This document shows, piece by piece, positions 46,570 to 58,868 of a stretch of 64,000 nucleotides of DNA; position 1 is the first letter of the stretch, and each line of letters opens with the position of its first letter. The position numbers and the translations under genes are program-made. The stretch comes from Clonostachys chloroleuca (lineage: Eukaryota; Ascomycota; Sordariomycetes; Hypocreales; Bionectriaceae). The stretch covers positions 6,510,001-6,574,000 of the forward strand of contig JBANAY010000003.1 of the NCBI GenBank assembly GCA_037952775.1, in the 5' to 3' direction. Below the pieces are notes generated by a model that had not been told where the DNA came from, did no database searches, and saw only the letters and a list, made by a program, of their open reading frames with translations.

Positions 46570-47206
46570 TGGAAAGGGTTGGAAAGGGTTAATTGCGTTG
46601 TTTGTATGAGGGAGATGTAAGCTGACCGATGACGGCTGGGACTGCTGCCTTGCAGAAGCATTTGATCGGACCACGTTTCAGCCTAACCAACCACCCGTTA
46701 GTCATTGGCTGGCACTCTCAAATCTGCCTTGCGCAAAATTAATTTTTGTTACTCTGAGGCAGTTGTGGAGATCCAAAAGAAAAGTCGATTTATCAGTGTC
46801 TTATGATTTTTCAAGCACTACGGCTGTACGGATTTTTAACATCATTGATGGGAAAGGGCCATGGTTACTTCCATCTCATGATCGGGCGATCAGGTAGATG
46901 TGACAATGGATTCTGAAAAGAGCCTCAGCTACCCTGACTAGCTGATGTGTCTGATGTGTAATCTGTAGGTTCTCAGAGGCAGCAGTCATGATATATCGTT
47001 TCATTACTCGACAAAAGCCGGCTAAAATATCGTCGTCTGGGGATTGAAAACATCACTCTTCCCAACAGAATTTAACAAGAACGATTGGAATGGTGTTATG
47101 CGCACTTGGCCGCATAGATGTCACTCTGAGAGGTTATTGAAAGCGATGGCTGGAACAAGCGTGTTTCGTCTGGCTACACCTAAGCGATGAAGTGACTGCC
47201 AGACAA
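46570..47206. other. Intergenic region
   Basis: About 640 bp with no credible gene. Confidence 0.55.
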
Positions 47207-47974
47207 CTACACCTGCAACACCTTTTCGGCTTCCTCCTTGAACTTTGCCAGGGCGGCAAGATACAAGGAAATCCCGATACTGATCCTTGCTACTCCTAGA
47301 TCCGAGAGTTCTTTGGCTGTCAGCCCATTCGAAGGCTTCATCAATACATTCAGCCGTCCATCGAATGCCTCGACCAGCTCCTTCACTTCCCCTCGGCTCA
47401 CCCCTCTGCTAGCTCCCCAGACGAAGACAGTGGTGGCGCCCGCCGTCAGGTATTTCTTGCCACGCGAGATCACTTCTGAGAGCTCGCCCCCATGAACAAG
47501 GACATCGCTTCTTGCATTCACAACGAAGTCAGGGATGCCGAGAGCATGGGCTGTCTTGACAGCCCTCTGAACTCGCGCTGCAGCTTCATCGGGAGTGTAG
47601 AACCTGTCCTCCTCTCTGTTGAAATCCTCGAGGTTGATGCCGACTGCACCAGTCTTGATGAGTTCTGTAAGGGCATCCTCAAGCTGCTCCCCATATCCGT
47701 CTTGGAAGTCGACTGAGAGAGGTTTTCCAAACTCCTTGATCGAGCTGCTAATTGTTTCTGCGGCCTTGAAATTAAGTTCCTTGGTCAGGTCATCATCGCT
47801 GCTACCAGCAACAGCAGCAACAGCAAAGCTGGAGGTGGCGACAGCCCTGGAAGACGGAAGAGCAGCCACTGATCGGGCAGTAGCAGCATCGTAGACATTG
47901 GCGAGAATGATAGGACTACCTGGTTTGTGCAGTGCCTTGAAGGCTTTTGCGAGAGAGGCTTGAGCGGCTGCCAT
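47207..47974 (-). CDS. PEP mutase / isocitrate lyase superfamily enzyme
   Basis: A single exon of 255 codons. The (beta/alpha)8 fold is recognisable: an early NVYDAATARS strand-helix, the metal-site region LSVDFQDGYG at residues 87-95, an INLED strand near 117, and FVVNARSDV near 153. The long active-site lid with the KKCGH motif of true isocitrate lyase is absent, so this belongs to the short PEP-phosphonomutase-like branch, whose members cleave or rearrange small 2-oxo or hydroxy acids with Mg. The exact reaction is not readable from sequence. Cytosolic; the N-terminus has no clear targeting signal. Its promoter faces the 3' end of the frameshifted gene at 48450. Confidence 0.88.
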   Translation of the reverse strand: MAAAQASLAKAFKALHKPGSPIILANVYDAATARSVAALPSSRAVATSSFAVAAVAGSSDDDLTKELNFKAAETISSSIKEFGKPLSVDFQDGYGEQLEDALTELIKTGAVGINLEDFNREEDRFYTPDEAAARVQRAVKTAHALGIPDFVVNARSDVLVHGGELSEVISRGKKYLTAGATTVFVWGASRGVSRGEVKELVEAFDGRLNVLMKPSNGLTAKELSDLGVARISIGISLYLAALAKFKEEAEKVLQV

Positions 47975-48449
47975 GGCGTTGTTTGGAAAGATTGACAGGT
48001 AGGTGTTTTGATAATCTTATAAAATACTATTGATAGAATATCGATTGATTGCCGTGATGGCTTGACAGTATTTTCCAAAAGATGGCAGAGGAGTTAGTGG
48101 TACCACGAATACTTATACTGCCCGTCGTTAACTTGCATCGCCACCAGAGGAAGACCTCATGCACTTATTGCAGACCGTATATGTTTCAATGTGACCAACC
48201 TGACCAACCCTATAATGATTTGTCATGTAGCATGCTCACTAATATTGAGCCATAATATGGATTATCTGATGAAGCTTCGGTAATTCCCTGCCACTCGACC
48301 AGACTAGGCTTGGATAGGCAATTTGATTCCATCCTCATTCTCCCCTTCAGGATCACCACGGAATGGAGGATAATGATGGGTTACTTGAGCAATCCAAATC
48401 ACGTAAAAGGGTCCTTGATTGGTCATTTATGATTTGGAAACCATAATTC
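47975..48449. other. Intergenic region
   Basis: About 475 bp with no credible gene; promoter of the PEP mutase-like gene. Confidence 0.5.
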
Positions 48450-49284
48450 TCATACGACAGCCGCATTTTGAGCGTCTCGAAACCGATCTGCTTCCCTCTT
48501 GAGCATACACAAACAGCTTGCCACCACAAATGCCTCCACGTCTTTGACTTTGACATTGGTTCTTCTCCCGTCTGCCCACATACTCAGATCCATCATCAGT
48601 CGTCCTCCATTACCGCCTGCACGTCTGCTTGTGCCCTGCGTCCGAAACTCATCGTTACGCACTAGCTGCGCAATCCGAACCCCCTTTTCCCCGCCTTGCC
48701 GTCTCTCGATCGAACTAAATCAACCCTTTCCATCAGAATGAGCGAATCCGCATCATACTCCGCCCTGCGCTCGGCGGTGCTACCATACCGCCACTCGAAG
48801 TTGCCAAAAGATGTGTCGAATTTCTGAGTGCGCGAAATAATAGAGCGGCTAACGACATCCACCATCTCGCACTGGACGTTGTCAGAACTAATAGCTTCCT
48901 CCACGGATAAGGAATTGTCACGAGGGAAAATTCTGATTTTAGGATGCCTGCCCGGACCCCGACGGTAGATGGTTGATATCAGAGGGGTCCGATTTGTGTC
49001 TGAACCGCGCACGAGAGCACACGAGTTGGAGGTTTGCTGCAGTCGAAGAGATATGTACTCCACTTCCCCACGGTCCACGGTATAGATGGAAATATTCTCA
49101 AATACCCAGCCACTAAGCGCCTGCTCTGTGTCGTATCCTAGTGTTTGGACCTGGAGCTGATGTGTCCCAGTGAACGCGGTCGGCGGAGCAGAGCTTGAGG
49201 CGCCGCCGCCCTCAATCTCTTCATAGTAGGGGGCGGATCATCTGACTCCGAAGATATAGAACTCGTCCGCTGTTTCTCGCCCAT
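48450..49284 (-). CDS. Conserved fungal protein of unknown function, two apparent frameshifts
   Basis: The ATG at 49284 starts an acidic, proline-rich N-terminus (SESDDPPP), which becomes PPYYEE-like only after one C is added to the C5 coding run at 49229-49233. A beta-rich domain follows (WVFENISIY, IRIFPRDN, FGNFEWRYG, DSLILME), and another added G in the run at 48680-48684 joins it to a C-terminal part with AQLVRNDE, GGRLMMDL and a final SCLCMLKREADR helix. About 278 residues in all. Order and tone fit a conserved ascomycete family with a tubby/LURP-like beta barrel, but I am not certain. Both interruptions look like assembly errors, not decay, because no stop or loss is needed elsewhere. 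Confidence 0.65.
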
Positions 49285-49795
49285 TTGGTTCTTGGTCTTA
49301 GTTGTCGCTTGTTGGATGTATTAGAAAGAAAATTTGGCCGTTCACCAGACGCGGTATTTGGCGGCCTCCATCGGATCTGCCGCCAGTGAGTTGTCTCTCA
49401 CCGCCCATGGCCCCCAGATTATATTAGATAAAGGTCCGGGGATAGGCTGGAGCAGCTATGACAGATCGAGGCAATTCGTAACAGCGGCGTTTGTTAGCGG
49501 CATGGCTAAGGATGGTACATCTTGGGCGATCTATGAGGCTTGCCTAGGGAGGAATCGCGGGATTTCTCCCAAGCCCGTGCCCCTCTCTGCGATCATAAAA
49601 TTTCTCTTGAGCTAAAGCGCTACCAAGGGGGCTAAGGAGTATCGGCAGTTGAGTCCTAAACTTCGACATGATCATACTTCGTTTTATACCAGAGAAACAT
49701 CAGAAGAACCTTGGAATCAAGCACTGTCGAAGAACAGCTGAAGCACGCTAATCTTTCTGATGTGATTGAAAGCGTAAAAGAGGTTGAAGGTATTA
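49285..49795. other. Intergenic region
   Basis: About 510 bp with no credible gene; promoter of the gene ending at 48450 and 3' region of the PTH11-like gene. Confidence 0.5.
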
Positions 49796-51109
49796 TCAAG
49801 TCTTTCGTTGTTCTAGGCTGCTATACGCATGGTAGGGATACGGCATACCTGTTGGTGTATCTGGAGCGCCGATATTGCTTTGTATGATCGTCAACTCATA
49901 GGCTGCATCCTCGTTACCGTGGCTACTATGTGTGAACCTCGGCTCAAGACCGTTGATACTAGGATCCATCGTTTGAAAGTCGTTTACACGTAGGCTATCG
50001 GCAGATTGAGCGTTGGTGATGGTACGTCCGCTCACGGGAATTTCGTCGCTGGCACGTCTCTGATTCCGGCTGCTCCTTCGATTGCGGGAACCTTCAGACC
50101 ATGCACTGCCACTCGAAAATATCTTCAACGACCAGGATGGTGAAGACGAGCCCGAGAATCTGAACCTTGACATCCGGACAAATACCGGCCAGCAGACCGG
50201 AAGGCACGCGCAGATGATTCCTGTGCAGACATGGACTGTTGTCCAGAGCGCAGTCAGGCTGAAGTCTGGGTTGCGACTCCCGGGGATATAGCTCAGAATT
50301 ACTTTGACGACTCCTGACATAATGACACTGTGAATCGTTAGGGATTAGAGTTTGATGCCACCACTATGCTTAGACCAGAAGTGTCAGACTTGAGACTTAC
50401 AAAACCCCTAGAAGAAACACAGCAACGACGGCAACTTTCCTTCCTCGACTCATGCGCAATCTGTAAACGACTCTAACAGGCATGATGATGATGAGAAAGT
50501 CAATGATAGATTCCGCAATGCCAGATCCGAGCCAGTACAGATTGTAGTTTATACAGTATCGAGGGTCCTCGTCAGCGTTGATCCAAGTATATTTCATCGG
50601 GATGCAGCTCAAGATATTCGTTATCGTTGTCGCAACCCAGAAAGCGCCTGTTAACAAGCACATGAAAATGACTTGGTAACGAAAGGCGGTGCTGACGGAG
50701 AAGAGGCGGTTGTACATCAGGATGATGGAGATTTTAGTCGATGAGACGATCGTGTAGTAGATGATAGTCGCAATGTAATTCAGCTTCGTGTACTCGATGT
50801 CTTCTTCCGTATACTCGTAGGTCGGATCTTTATTTGAAGCTATGTCTGCTCCTTCTGGGTTTACCGAATTTGCTATGATGTATTGTTAGTGCGCTGTAGT
50901 AATATCAACTGTGATCGCTTCTAAGACAAACCAACGATGATGAGAGTATCGGCTGCGATCAAGGAGAAAAATGATAGTAAAATGAGCCAATCGTCCCAAC
51001 CTATCCCTGACCGGCTCATATGCCGAGCATAGAAGCGAATGCCGATTAGTATAAGAGACAAGGCTGAGCCGGCAGCCCCAACACCGGTTAGGACATCCTC
51101 ATGGTCCAT
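49796..51109 (-). CDS. PTH11-like seven-transmembrane protein, second copy
   Basis: Three exons (50932-51109, 50401-50872, 49796-50327) give 393 residues, with introns of 59 and 73 nt. Seen: a first membrane helix (LSLILIGIRFYARH), the GWDDWLILLSFF motif of TM2, STKISIILMYNRLF, a CIPMKYTW loop, IDFLIIIMPVRVVYRLRMS and a last helix before a long Ser/Arg-rich cytosolic tail. Same family as the gene at 21498 but only distantly alike in sequence and with different intron positions. Role probably surface sensing; ligand unknown. Confidence 0.86.
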
Positions 51110-52019
51110 CTTTGGGCCACTGGTAGTGACAGAGGGGAAGATATGGAAGAAGCAAGAGATATGGGCTGCATTTGGACATCAGTTCCTGCTGGCCCTGAAA
51201 AGAGACAAGACGATGACTGGTCGATCATTCCGGTCTGCTTATAGGCTCCGACACTGGCCGCGAGTCGAACCAGTCTAAGACACGCCCAATGGTAGCGCAA
51301 CACGTAGGGACCACGACTGCCGATGATCATGGAGTTGTATCACGGTTTAAGAATGCGGCCCTATTTGGTTCAAGAATTATAAAAGAAAATAACTCTATGT
51401 AAAAAACCCCACAAGTTACAGGGTCGCTTATAATAATACCTATCGCTGTCGCGTGCTAAGGCTTGAGGGGAATTATGGCAAAAATCCGAACATGACATGG
51501 TTCAAAGAAGAAAACACCTTACAAAAGGACCCTTCGGGAGCCACACTTCATGCGAGGAAGAGGCAGAGTGACGAATAAGAACTTCGGTAGCTGCTCACTG
51601 CATATTGAGGTGTGACTGCGTCGGCTGATGGTGCGTCCATCACTCTCATCGCTGACAAGGATACTGCAAAGTGCCCGCTCTTCGTGCATGTGAGAATGGA
51701 TATCAAGGATCATCCCTACCGTAGCGTCCCATTTTATTTTTGTACCATCAGAATGAAGTTGCTGTTCCTTTGAGCAAGGGCGCCAACAGTCTAGACTCCA
51801 GAAGCACCAACCAATCCCCCCTTTTGCTCCGGCTATGCGGCTTTTCACTCGCATATTACTGCATTCAGAACCCGCCGAATGGGATTTTAAAACCCCTACA
51901 GCCCAGCTCTAAACCTGGGTCCACTGGCATACTGCTGGTGCATGAAGAATAGCCACAGTCGCGGCGCTGCAAGCCAAGACACGACAACGACAAGCATCAA
52001 TCAGATCACTTGACTGAAG
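51110..52019. promoter_or_regulatory. Divergent promoter region
   Basis: 910 bp between the divergent PTH11-like gene and the sphingolipid reductase gene, with no credible coding frame. Regulatory role inferred from geometry. Confidence 0.4.
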
Positions 52020-53152
52020 ATGGGCAACAGCTTCTCCAATCAGTTCCCCGTCTCGGGCAGGGTACGTAGTGACATAAACTGCCCAACTCAGATCGAAGAG
52101 AAATTGTCCTAATATCCGCGATCGCAGACTGTCGTCATCACTGGTGGTTCCCAGGGCATGGGATTGGAGGCCGGTCGGCAATTGGCACAGAAAGGAGCAA
52201 ATGTTGTAATCGTTGCGCGCAACATTGGCAACTTAAAGTCTGCAGTCAAGGCTATTGCGGTAAGATATCCCATTCCCCTATCATAATGCGACCTCGCTAA
52301 CTTGCTCAGAAAGAGGCTTCCTCACCTGAGACACAGCGTTTCCACCATGTCAGCGCCGACCTGAGTTCTGAGTCGGAATGCGTCCGAGTCATCGGCGAAG
52401 TCGAGGAATGGAATGGCGCTCTGCCTGACATCGTGTGGTGTGTCGCCGGAAGCTCCCGGCCGCAACTTTTCATTGATGCCCCAGCCTCCTCCCTGGACTC
52501 GCACATGAAGAATAATTTCTTCTCGAGTGCTTACATGGCCCACGCGATCTTGAGTCGTTGGCTACGGCCAGTCAATGATTCTTCTTCGAAAAAGACAGGC
52601 CGTCCAGCGGACCGACATTTGATCTTCACATCTTCGCTAGCAGCATTATATCCTATCATCGGTTATGGCTTATATAGTCCCTCCAAGCTCGCGTTACGAG
52701 GATTGTCCGATGCGCTCTCTCAAGAAATGAACCTCTATAATGCCGCTCATCCCAATGAGCCACGCGTACGCCTTCACACTATTTACCCAGGAACGATTCT
52801 TACCAGCGGGTATGAAGGGGAGCTCAGCACCAAACCAGATGTCCAGAAATCAGTCGAAGAACTCGATTTGAAGCAGACGGCGGATGTGGTTGCCTCCAAG
52901 AGCATCGCAGGTCTAGAGAGCGGTCGGGAATTCATCACAACTGATATCGTAGCCAGTCTTGCCAGACAGAGCCTTCTGGGTAACACACCTCGAGGAGGAT
53001 TCCTACAGGGTCTTTTGGACGCCTTTATGGCAGGTATTATCTCCATTGCCGTTTTGATTGTTAGATGGGACATGGACAGACAGGTCAGCGCATGGGGGCG
53101 GAAATATGGCACTTCAGCCAAGATAGACCTCGAGCAAAAACCATCAAAGTAG
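52020..53152 (+). CDS. 3-ketodihydrosphingosine reductase (short-chain dehydrogenase)
   Basis: Three exons (52020-52061, 52128-52259, 52310-53152) give 338 residues. Cofactor motif TGGSQGMG is at 19-26, catalytic Ser near 166-167, and Tyr180-x3-Lys184 in [10 protein letters not shown]. The C-terminal helix [15 protein letters not shown] anchors the enzyme in the ER membrane. Motifs and anchor match fungal KsrA/TSC10, which reduces 3-ketodihydrosphingosine to dihydrosphingosine with NADPH in sphingolipid synthesis. The 42-nt first exon is short but its donor, acceptor and phase agree, and the SNQFPVSGR start is family-like. The pathway step is usually essential; whether this is the only copy cannot be told here. 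Confidence 0.9.
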
Positions 53153-53753
53153 ATTCAACTGTCTACTTGCTTTGCAACCGTGCCTCATCACTCTTTTGGG
53201 TTTGTTTTGGTCTGCTATATGATTTGCGAATCACCCTCAAGATTATCACTGGGAAAATAATATAATATGGCTATTTGTCGACAATTACGCCTGAATAAGA
53301 TTCACATGAATTCCTTATGATTCGCGCATAAATTGCATCCTCCGTATTAATGACGATGTTTTGAGAAGGCGGTGCGCTGAGAATAATGATACAGCCCTAT
53401 GACGTATTTACCTAGCACCACATGAATGTCAAACATTTGTATCCTATTCATCCCGCGGAAGAAGAAAATAAAGTCACGGCCGAGGATTAAGCTATATACC
53501 ACAATGTAACCTTCATTGGAGGAGCTAATGCGACAAACCGTCGAGTGAGTGGTCCATACATGTATTTATCGGCAAAAAGTTAGCCCGTTACCAGAAACAT
53601 CTAACGACAGTTTCCGCTCAACGATCACCACATCTCCATCCGTCATCCCAAAAAATCCAAAATTATACCAAACACCATCTGGCCTAGTCAGAGCACATCT
53701 CAAATAACCAAATTTGTTAAGATTGTGATAAGATCTGGCCGCAATATTCGATC
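53153..53753. other. Intergenic region
   Basis: About 600 bp, AT-rich, no credible gene. Terminator of the reductase and promoter of the SnoaL-like gene. Confidence 0.5.
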
Positions 53754-54412
53754 ATGGTAGCCACCGAGAGCGCCACACAGCGTGAACGAAATCGACAAAT
53801 TGTTACTCGTTACTGGGAGGAATTCTGGACCAAGGGAAACACAGACATCGTCGATGAGCTCTGTGCCGATGGCTATGTCGTCTTCTATCCATTGCATGGC
53901 AGAATGGTGGGGAAAGAGGCTGTTAAACAGATGTTGATCAGCTTCAAAACGGTATGCCATCCCCTCATCGCGTGTGATGCACTGATGATGCCTGCATACG
54001 CCATGATATGACTTTCTCTCTGCGCTCACAAACGAAGCTATATGAGTTGGGCAGTCGGGCGATGAAACAAGCTTTTGTTGAGTCATATGCTAACGAAGAG
54101 TCACAGGCATTTCCAGACATCTCATTCAAGCTTCTCTCTCCATTCCCCGTCATCGCCGAAGACGATTACGTTGTTGCTCGCTGGTTCGGTGGAGGGAAAC
54201 ATACAGGCGAGGCCTTTTTTGACTTCCCAGTTGGAAGTTTGCCTCAAGCTAACTCTGGCAAGGAAATGCGCTTTTCTGGAACCACAGTGTTCACCCTAAA
54301 GGATGGCAAAATTGTAGAAGAGATCGGGGAAGAATCTGCACTTTCCGCGTTGCAGCAGCTGGGGCTAATACAGGGAAACGTGGGACCTCAAATTGATGGT
54401 ACAAAGAGATGA
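53754..54412 (+). CDS. SnoaL-like (NTF2-fold) protein
   Basis: Two exons (53754-53951 and 54107-54412) give 167 residues; the intron is 155 nt, long for this window, with a GCTAACGAAG branch point. The sequence has the N-terminal helices (RNRQIVTRYWEEFWTKGN), the FYPLHG and KEAVKQML segments and the strand pair RFSGTTVFTLKDGKIVEE, all typical of SnoaL-like polyketide-cyclase-related proteins. These act as small hydrolases, cyclases or binding proteins; no substrate can be assigned. It ends 90 bp from the end of the bZIP gene, which runs toward it. Confidence 0.85.
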
Positions 54413-54502
54413 ATACAACTCCAATTGTCAGCGCTTGACTTACCCATGTATACCATTTACCCATGTAGCCATTTCCAGTGCCGCAGCCTCTAATATTTTC
54501 TG

Positions 54503-56205
54503 TCAAAGCACGTCCATAGAAGAGAGAACGCCTTTGATATCCGGATGCCCAGTACGACGTAGTAATTGGGCTAGATGAGAAGCGAAGAATGCTTTGTGAT
54601 GCTCTTTTTGGCTGCTCGATGTCGCAATCGAACAAACCCAAACAAGTCCATTCTCGCCAAGTGAAAAGGGCGGAATGCTGCTGACAATGGGTTTCAATCC
54701 ATCCAACAGGTCGTCCAATCTCTTCAAAGTGTTTTCGGCGGTACCTGCATCTACATCTTGCTCAAACACCTGTGTTGATGCCAGAGAATGGATCTCGCAG
54801 GCCAATGTTGACGCTCTGTCAAGTTTCACAAAGATCTCGCTGATTGTCTTTGTACGGGAACCAGGGTCTGAGCCCTCTCCGGTTTGAAGCGACGACTGGA
54901 AGTGATATATAGGATGAATCAGGGACCTCATTCTGCCAACAAAACTGTCAGTACCACAAATTTGCTCCAATCTGCCCGCGTTTCTAGGAGACATACACTT
55001 GAATTTGGTCCTGGAGAAATTCACGAGAGTCAACCTCGCTTGAAGTGCTTCCTAGAGGAAGACTCAGTTGATCCCAGGAGTTGGCCAGACCGATCAAGGT
55101 TTGAAATTCTTTGTGGCCGGATATCATGTCGTCTACTAGCAGCCCGAGGATTGTGGCCAAAATGTAAAGGCGAGACAACGGGTCAGAGGGAGGTTGGTGC
55201 GACGCCTCCCTTAGGCCTGCTATAGCCGCCGACCTGTACTCCAGTGCACCAAGAGGTACTCTGCTTGCTTTAGTTATCTCGAGATGGCCAGCGGAGGCGG
55301 CCAGGATGGCATGTCGAACCATTTGGTTGTTCATGGCTAATGGGATTACATGCTGGGCATATCCATAATTCGATGACTGGGTGATTTCAAGAGACGGCAT
55401 CACAAATTGGCAGACTATCGAGTAAATAACATTAGTTCACGAAGCCAACCGAGATATTAGCCTATGGAGCCAACCTACAATGGTGTAGCAGTCGGACCTC
55501 GAGACCGCGATATGTATCTATCGATTCTGGTACTCCCGGTTGGGGCGCATGGATTGGCATTTGAACCAGATTCCACAGAGCAGACTCAGACTGTATCGGC
55601 AACAATCCAGTCGAAGCCCTCGCCGTCTTTTCAACTGCCCAAATAAAGTGACCAGGAGCGCGTAACATAATCAAGTCAGTTGTCGCCAAGGATTGAGGCC
55701 GTGGAGGACCGATAACAGCAACAAGGCAATCCTTCCAATGATTGGCTGCCTCTCCATTTCTTTGTGCCTCCTCACGGAACTGCGCTGCTTCATTTCGGAG
55801 CTTGACCACTTCCTTCTCGAGAGCATCCATATAATCCTTTGATCGCTGCCGATGGCCTCTGCGCAATTGATTTCAGTCGGGTCCCCGCTGATTTCATAGG
55901 ATGCATCTTCCGTAGCCATACCTTTGAGCCTTGAGAACCTGTTCGCGCCTGGATTTGGGAGACGTCTCCTTCTTGTTTAAACCTTTCGTTCCAGTGTTGG
56001 TGTCTGCGACCAGAGGGGGTATGAAAGAGACGGTTCCCAGCACCGCTCGCTCTCGCTTTTTAATCGTCGTCATTCTCCCACCCTTCTTACTCCCAATCTG
56101 GTGTATGGTGCCTGTTATTATTTTTCGCCTCGCATTTAGAGACGAAGGGTATCTCGGCGAAGGTGCTGTGAGCATGCGAGGGATGAACGCGTCCATGTTG
56201 TGCAT
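54503..56205 (-). CDS. bZIP transcription factor with C-terminal fungal regulatory domain
   Basis: Four exons (55922-56205, 55479-55858, 54997-55414, 54503-54944) give 507 residues, introns 52-64 nt. The first intron falls inside the basic region, which reads RREQVLKAQR then GHRQRSKDYMDALEKEVVKLR, a fungal-type bZIP (about residues 83-125) continuing into a leucine-zipper-like coiled coil. Residues about 220-500 look like the helical regulatory domain found in many fungal transcription factors (LLHHF...PSLEITQ, MVRHAILAASAGHL, LYILATILGLLVDD). It should bind DNA as a dimer in the nucleus. Targets unknown. A later ATG in exon 1 could be the true start. Confidence 0.87.
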
Positions 56206-56961
56206 GTCGTCAAATGGTGGATGCTGACAAATGATGTGGAATGATTCAGCTCTGTGAAACCAACGGAAGCGATCTACCCGGTAGCATGACGTCTTTGTAT
56301 CTCTTGCAAGTTAAGTTTATCGAAATCAATTATTACTATTGTACCTAGGTAGTCATAAGTCTCCTAAATAATGATCATGGTTGGAGACTTTATGAAGAAA
56401 TATGTATTAGAATCTGCAGCTCAAATAGTGCAAAGCCTTGGAAGTGGCTTCTTAGACAGAGCGCGCCTACAACGACAACCGGGGAACATAAACAACACAA
56501 AAATCCTAATAAGCGAAAGAAGATCGATGGCAAAGTGAAATTTCAATTCACAAGTTGTTTGACTATCGAAGATTCTAGATCATTATTGGGTGATGATAGT
56601 GAAATTCCTTTGTCTCAATCAAACACATGAGGGCTTCACGAAAAGAATGTTCCAAATTGTTGCTTTTTGCCTTTTAATAACAATTTCTTTGATTGCTAAT
56701 CTAAAGGAAGAAGTACCGAATTGAAGGGAGGTTCATGCAAAAGGAGATGATATAAAATCAACCATCTTCCAAGTCTGCATGGGACAGAGGGAATGGTTAC
56801 TAAAGGAATTGTTCCTGGCGAGTCACCATCAAAGCATATTAGCCTTCATCCCAATGCAAGAATAGAAAATCATCAACTTTTACTCCGTGACTTAGCTCCC
56901 AAATCTTTGAAGAAATTCTGCGCAGAGAAGCTTTATTCATTAAACCACTGGCCCTGTCCAC
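56206..56961. other. Intergenic region
   Basis: About 750 bp, AT-rich, no credible gene; promoter of the bZIP gene. Confidence 0.5.
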
Positions 56962-57869
56962 CTAGTCCTCATCCTGCAGGCTGGTAGAGTTCTTGCGTCG
57001 GTACTCATCCATGAACTCTTCCCACTCAATAGGATCCAAGTTTCCCAACCTCATTGCATATCTCATGAGGTGGTCACGAGTCTTTCGAGAGCCAAAACGA
57101 AGATTGCGAACCGCTGATTTGACAGGTTTCGGCCAAACACGCTTCTTCCTTTGATTGAATTTGTCAATGAGCCTCCACCGAATGAAGTCCAGAGGGCGCA
57201 TCTTGAGGACTCCTGCATCATGTAATGGCTGGAGAGTCTCCAGATATGGGCAGATGTCCACGGGCAGTCTCGAGTTGCACAATCCGTCGCTAGGCAGAGC
57301 AACCGCGGTCAGTAACTGATTCGGGTGGAACTCCGAGTCGGGGCCAAAGTTGGCCATAACTCTCTCGCACTCGCTCTTTGTCCTCTTCACAAACGCGTTC
57401 CGGGGATCCTTTGTATGATTCTTCCAAATATCGATCGAACACCAACTGCTTTCCCAGTGTTCCATATACTCCTCCATTTTCCCCACGGGAACACCCTGCA
57501 TAAGTGCGGGGGAGATGAACGTAGCTTGACTTTCGTCGAGCTTGAAGACGCGCTCGAAAGGAGTTCCGAGCAGGTTCACCATGTCTTGGACATATTTGAA
57601 CTCGGGCTCTGGTGGCTTCTCCTTGCGCGGCGCCCTTGGCATCTTCATTTGCCCTGGGTAAATCTTTTCGAGTCGCCTTTCAAAAGTGCGGCCAGCTTCG
57701 AGGCAATTTCGTCGTGGGACGGACTTATTCGTGTTAGCCTCGGTCGAATTCGCATAAAGCCAAACAGAGACTTTGGAAGTGGAATATGAACTCGACCACT
57801 CACGTTTGGTACTGCCTCTTGATAGCCCTCTTCGAGGTCATGTATGGTTTTTTCGAAATAAGCTTCCAT
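56962..57869 (-). CDS. Hypothetical fungal protein
   Basis: Two exons from the first in-frame ATG (57804-57869 and 56962-57723, intron 80 nt) give about 275 residues. The phase-0 join turns an otherwise separate upstream frame into NSVPRRNCLEAGRTFERRL, which supports the splice. The protein is basic, with a PRAPRKEKPPEPE segment, several Trp-rich helices and a C-terminal EWEEFMDEYRR. No membrane segment, signal peptide or catalytic motif. An additional 5' exon is possible because sense continues upstream of the ATG to a TAA. Function unknown. Confidence 0.7.
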
Positions 57870-58868
57870 TTCGGTGAGATTCAAACGGCCAGAAGGTGAG
57901 TCGTAGTCGGATCCAGTCCTTGCGCTTTCTTACGAAGCTTTCTCGTTAATGAAAGATTCTCTTCGATGAATGAATATAGCATACCAATATGCGCGATATA
58001 TCTTACCTAAATAAGGGCTTAAAGGCCTTCAACAGTTGCGTATGCGCGGCTAGGTATCAGAGCGAGGCCATAATACCTGGCGATTGAAGGTTGGTAGCTG
58101 AAGAGAAGAAAAGAAAGCAGGTTGCCGAGTTGTGGAGGAGTTGTAGCAGAGAAGAAGCTCTTCAAGTAGTGGGTATGCGAACAAAACAATACACACAATG
58201 AACAAAACAACATTTTGCGAATTCCCTACTAAGGCATTTCTATGTACTCTTCTGGCCTCGTGTAAGGCATATATTTAAAACTCATCATAAAAGGTCACCT
58301 GCAAGGCGAGCCGTTATGAAAGCTCTTTGTGAGGCTCCCTTGGGCGGAGTTTCGCAGAGCGGAAGGGTTGGAAGCCCCACAATAGAAATCAGCAGAGTGA
58401 GTGCCTCGAATCGTCTTGGGTCGCCGGAGTTTGCAGGTGTTTGTTTCCCCCTGGGCGCCATGACTACTTGCAGCCCCTTTTCTGAACTACAAAAGATGAG
58501 GCCGTGCCTAACTGGACACCAGCAACCAGCCATCCCAGGAGATGGCGAAGCGTATCAATTACATTTCTAGGATCGATCTTCAGTATTCTATTCAATAGGG
58601 CTCTCATCTCACAATGAACGGCAGGGGTGTTTCTACATCTTCTGTGATAGCACAGTTGAAGATTCCTCTGAACTATTTTATAAGTTGACTAAATGTATAT
58701 ATAAAGTAACTCAACTTTAATATTTGAATTTACAATGGCATCAAGTTGCCTAGCAAGATGGAGAGATGATCTTGTTGCCCAAGTATTTTAACCTGATTAA
58801 TATATCTGCGATGTCTCAGTGCGATTAGGCAGCACTAACACAAGAAGATATCCCCAAATGTCTACTTC
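57870..58868. other. Intergenic region
   Basis: About 1 kb with no credible gene. Confidence 0.55.

Noticed and set aside
51255..51340. tRNA-like stretch near the PTH11-like promoter
   Set aside because: It has a GGTTCGA-like T-loop on the minus strand, but no matching acceptor stem or anticodon arm could be drawn.
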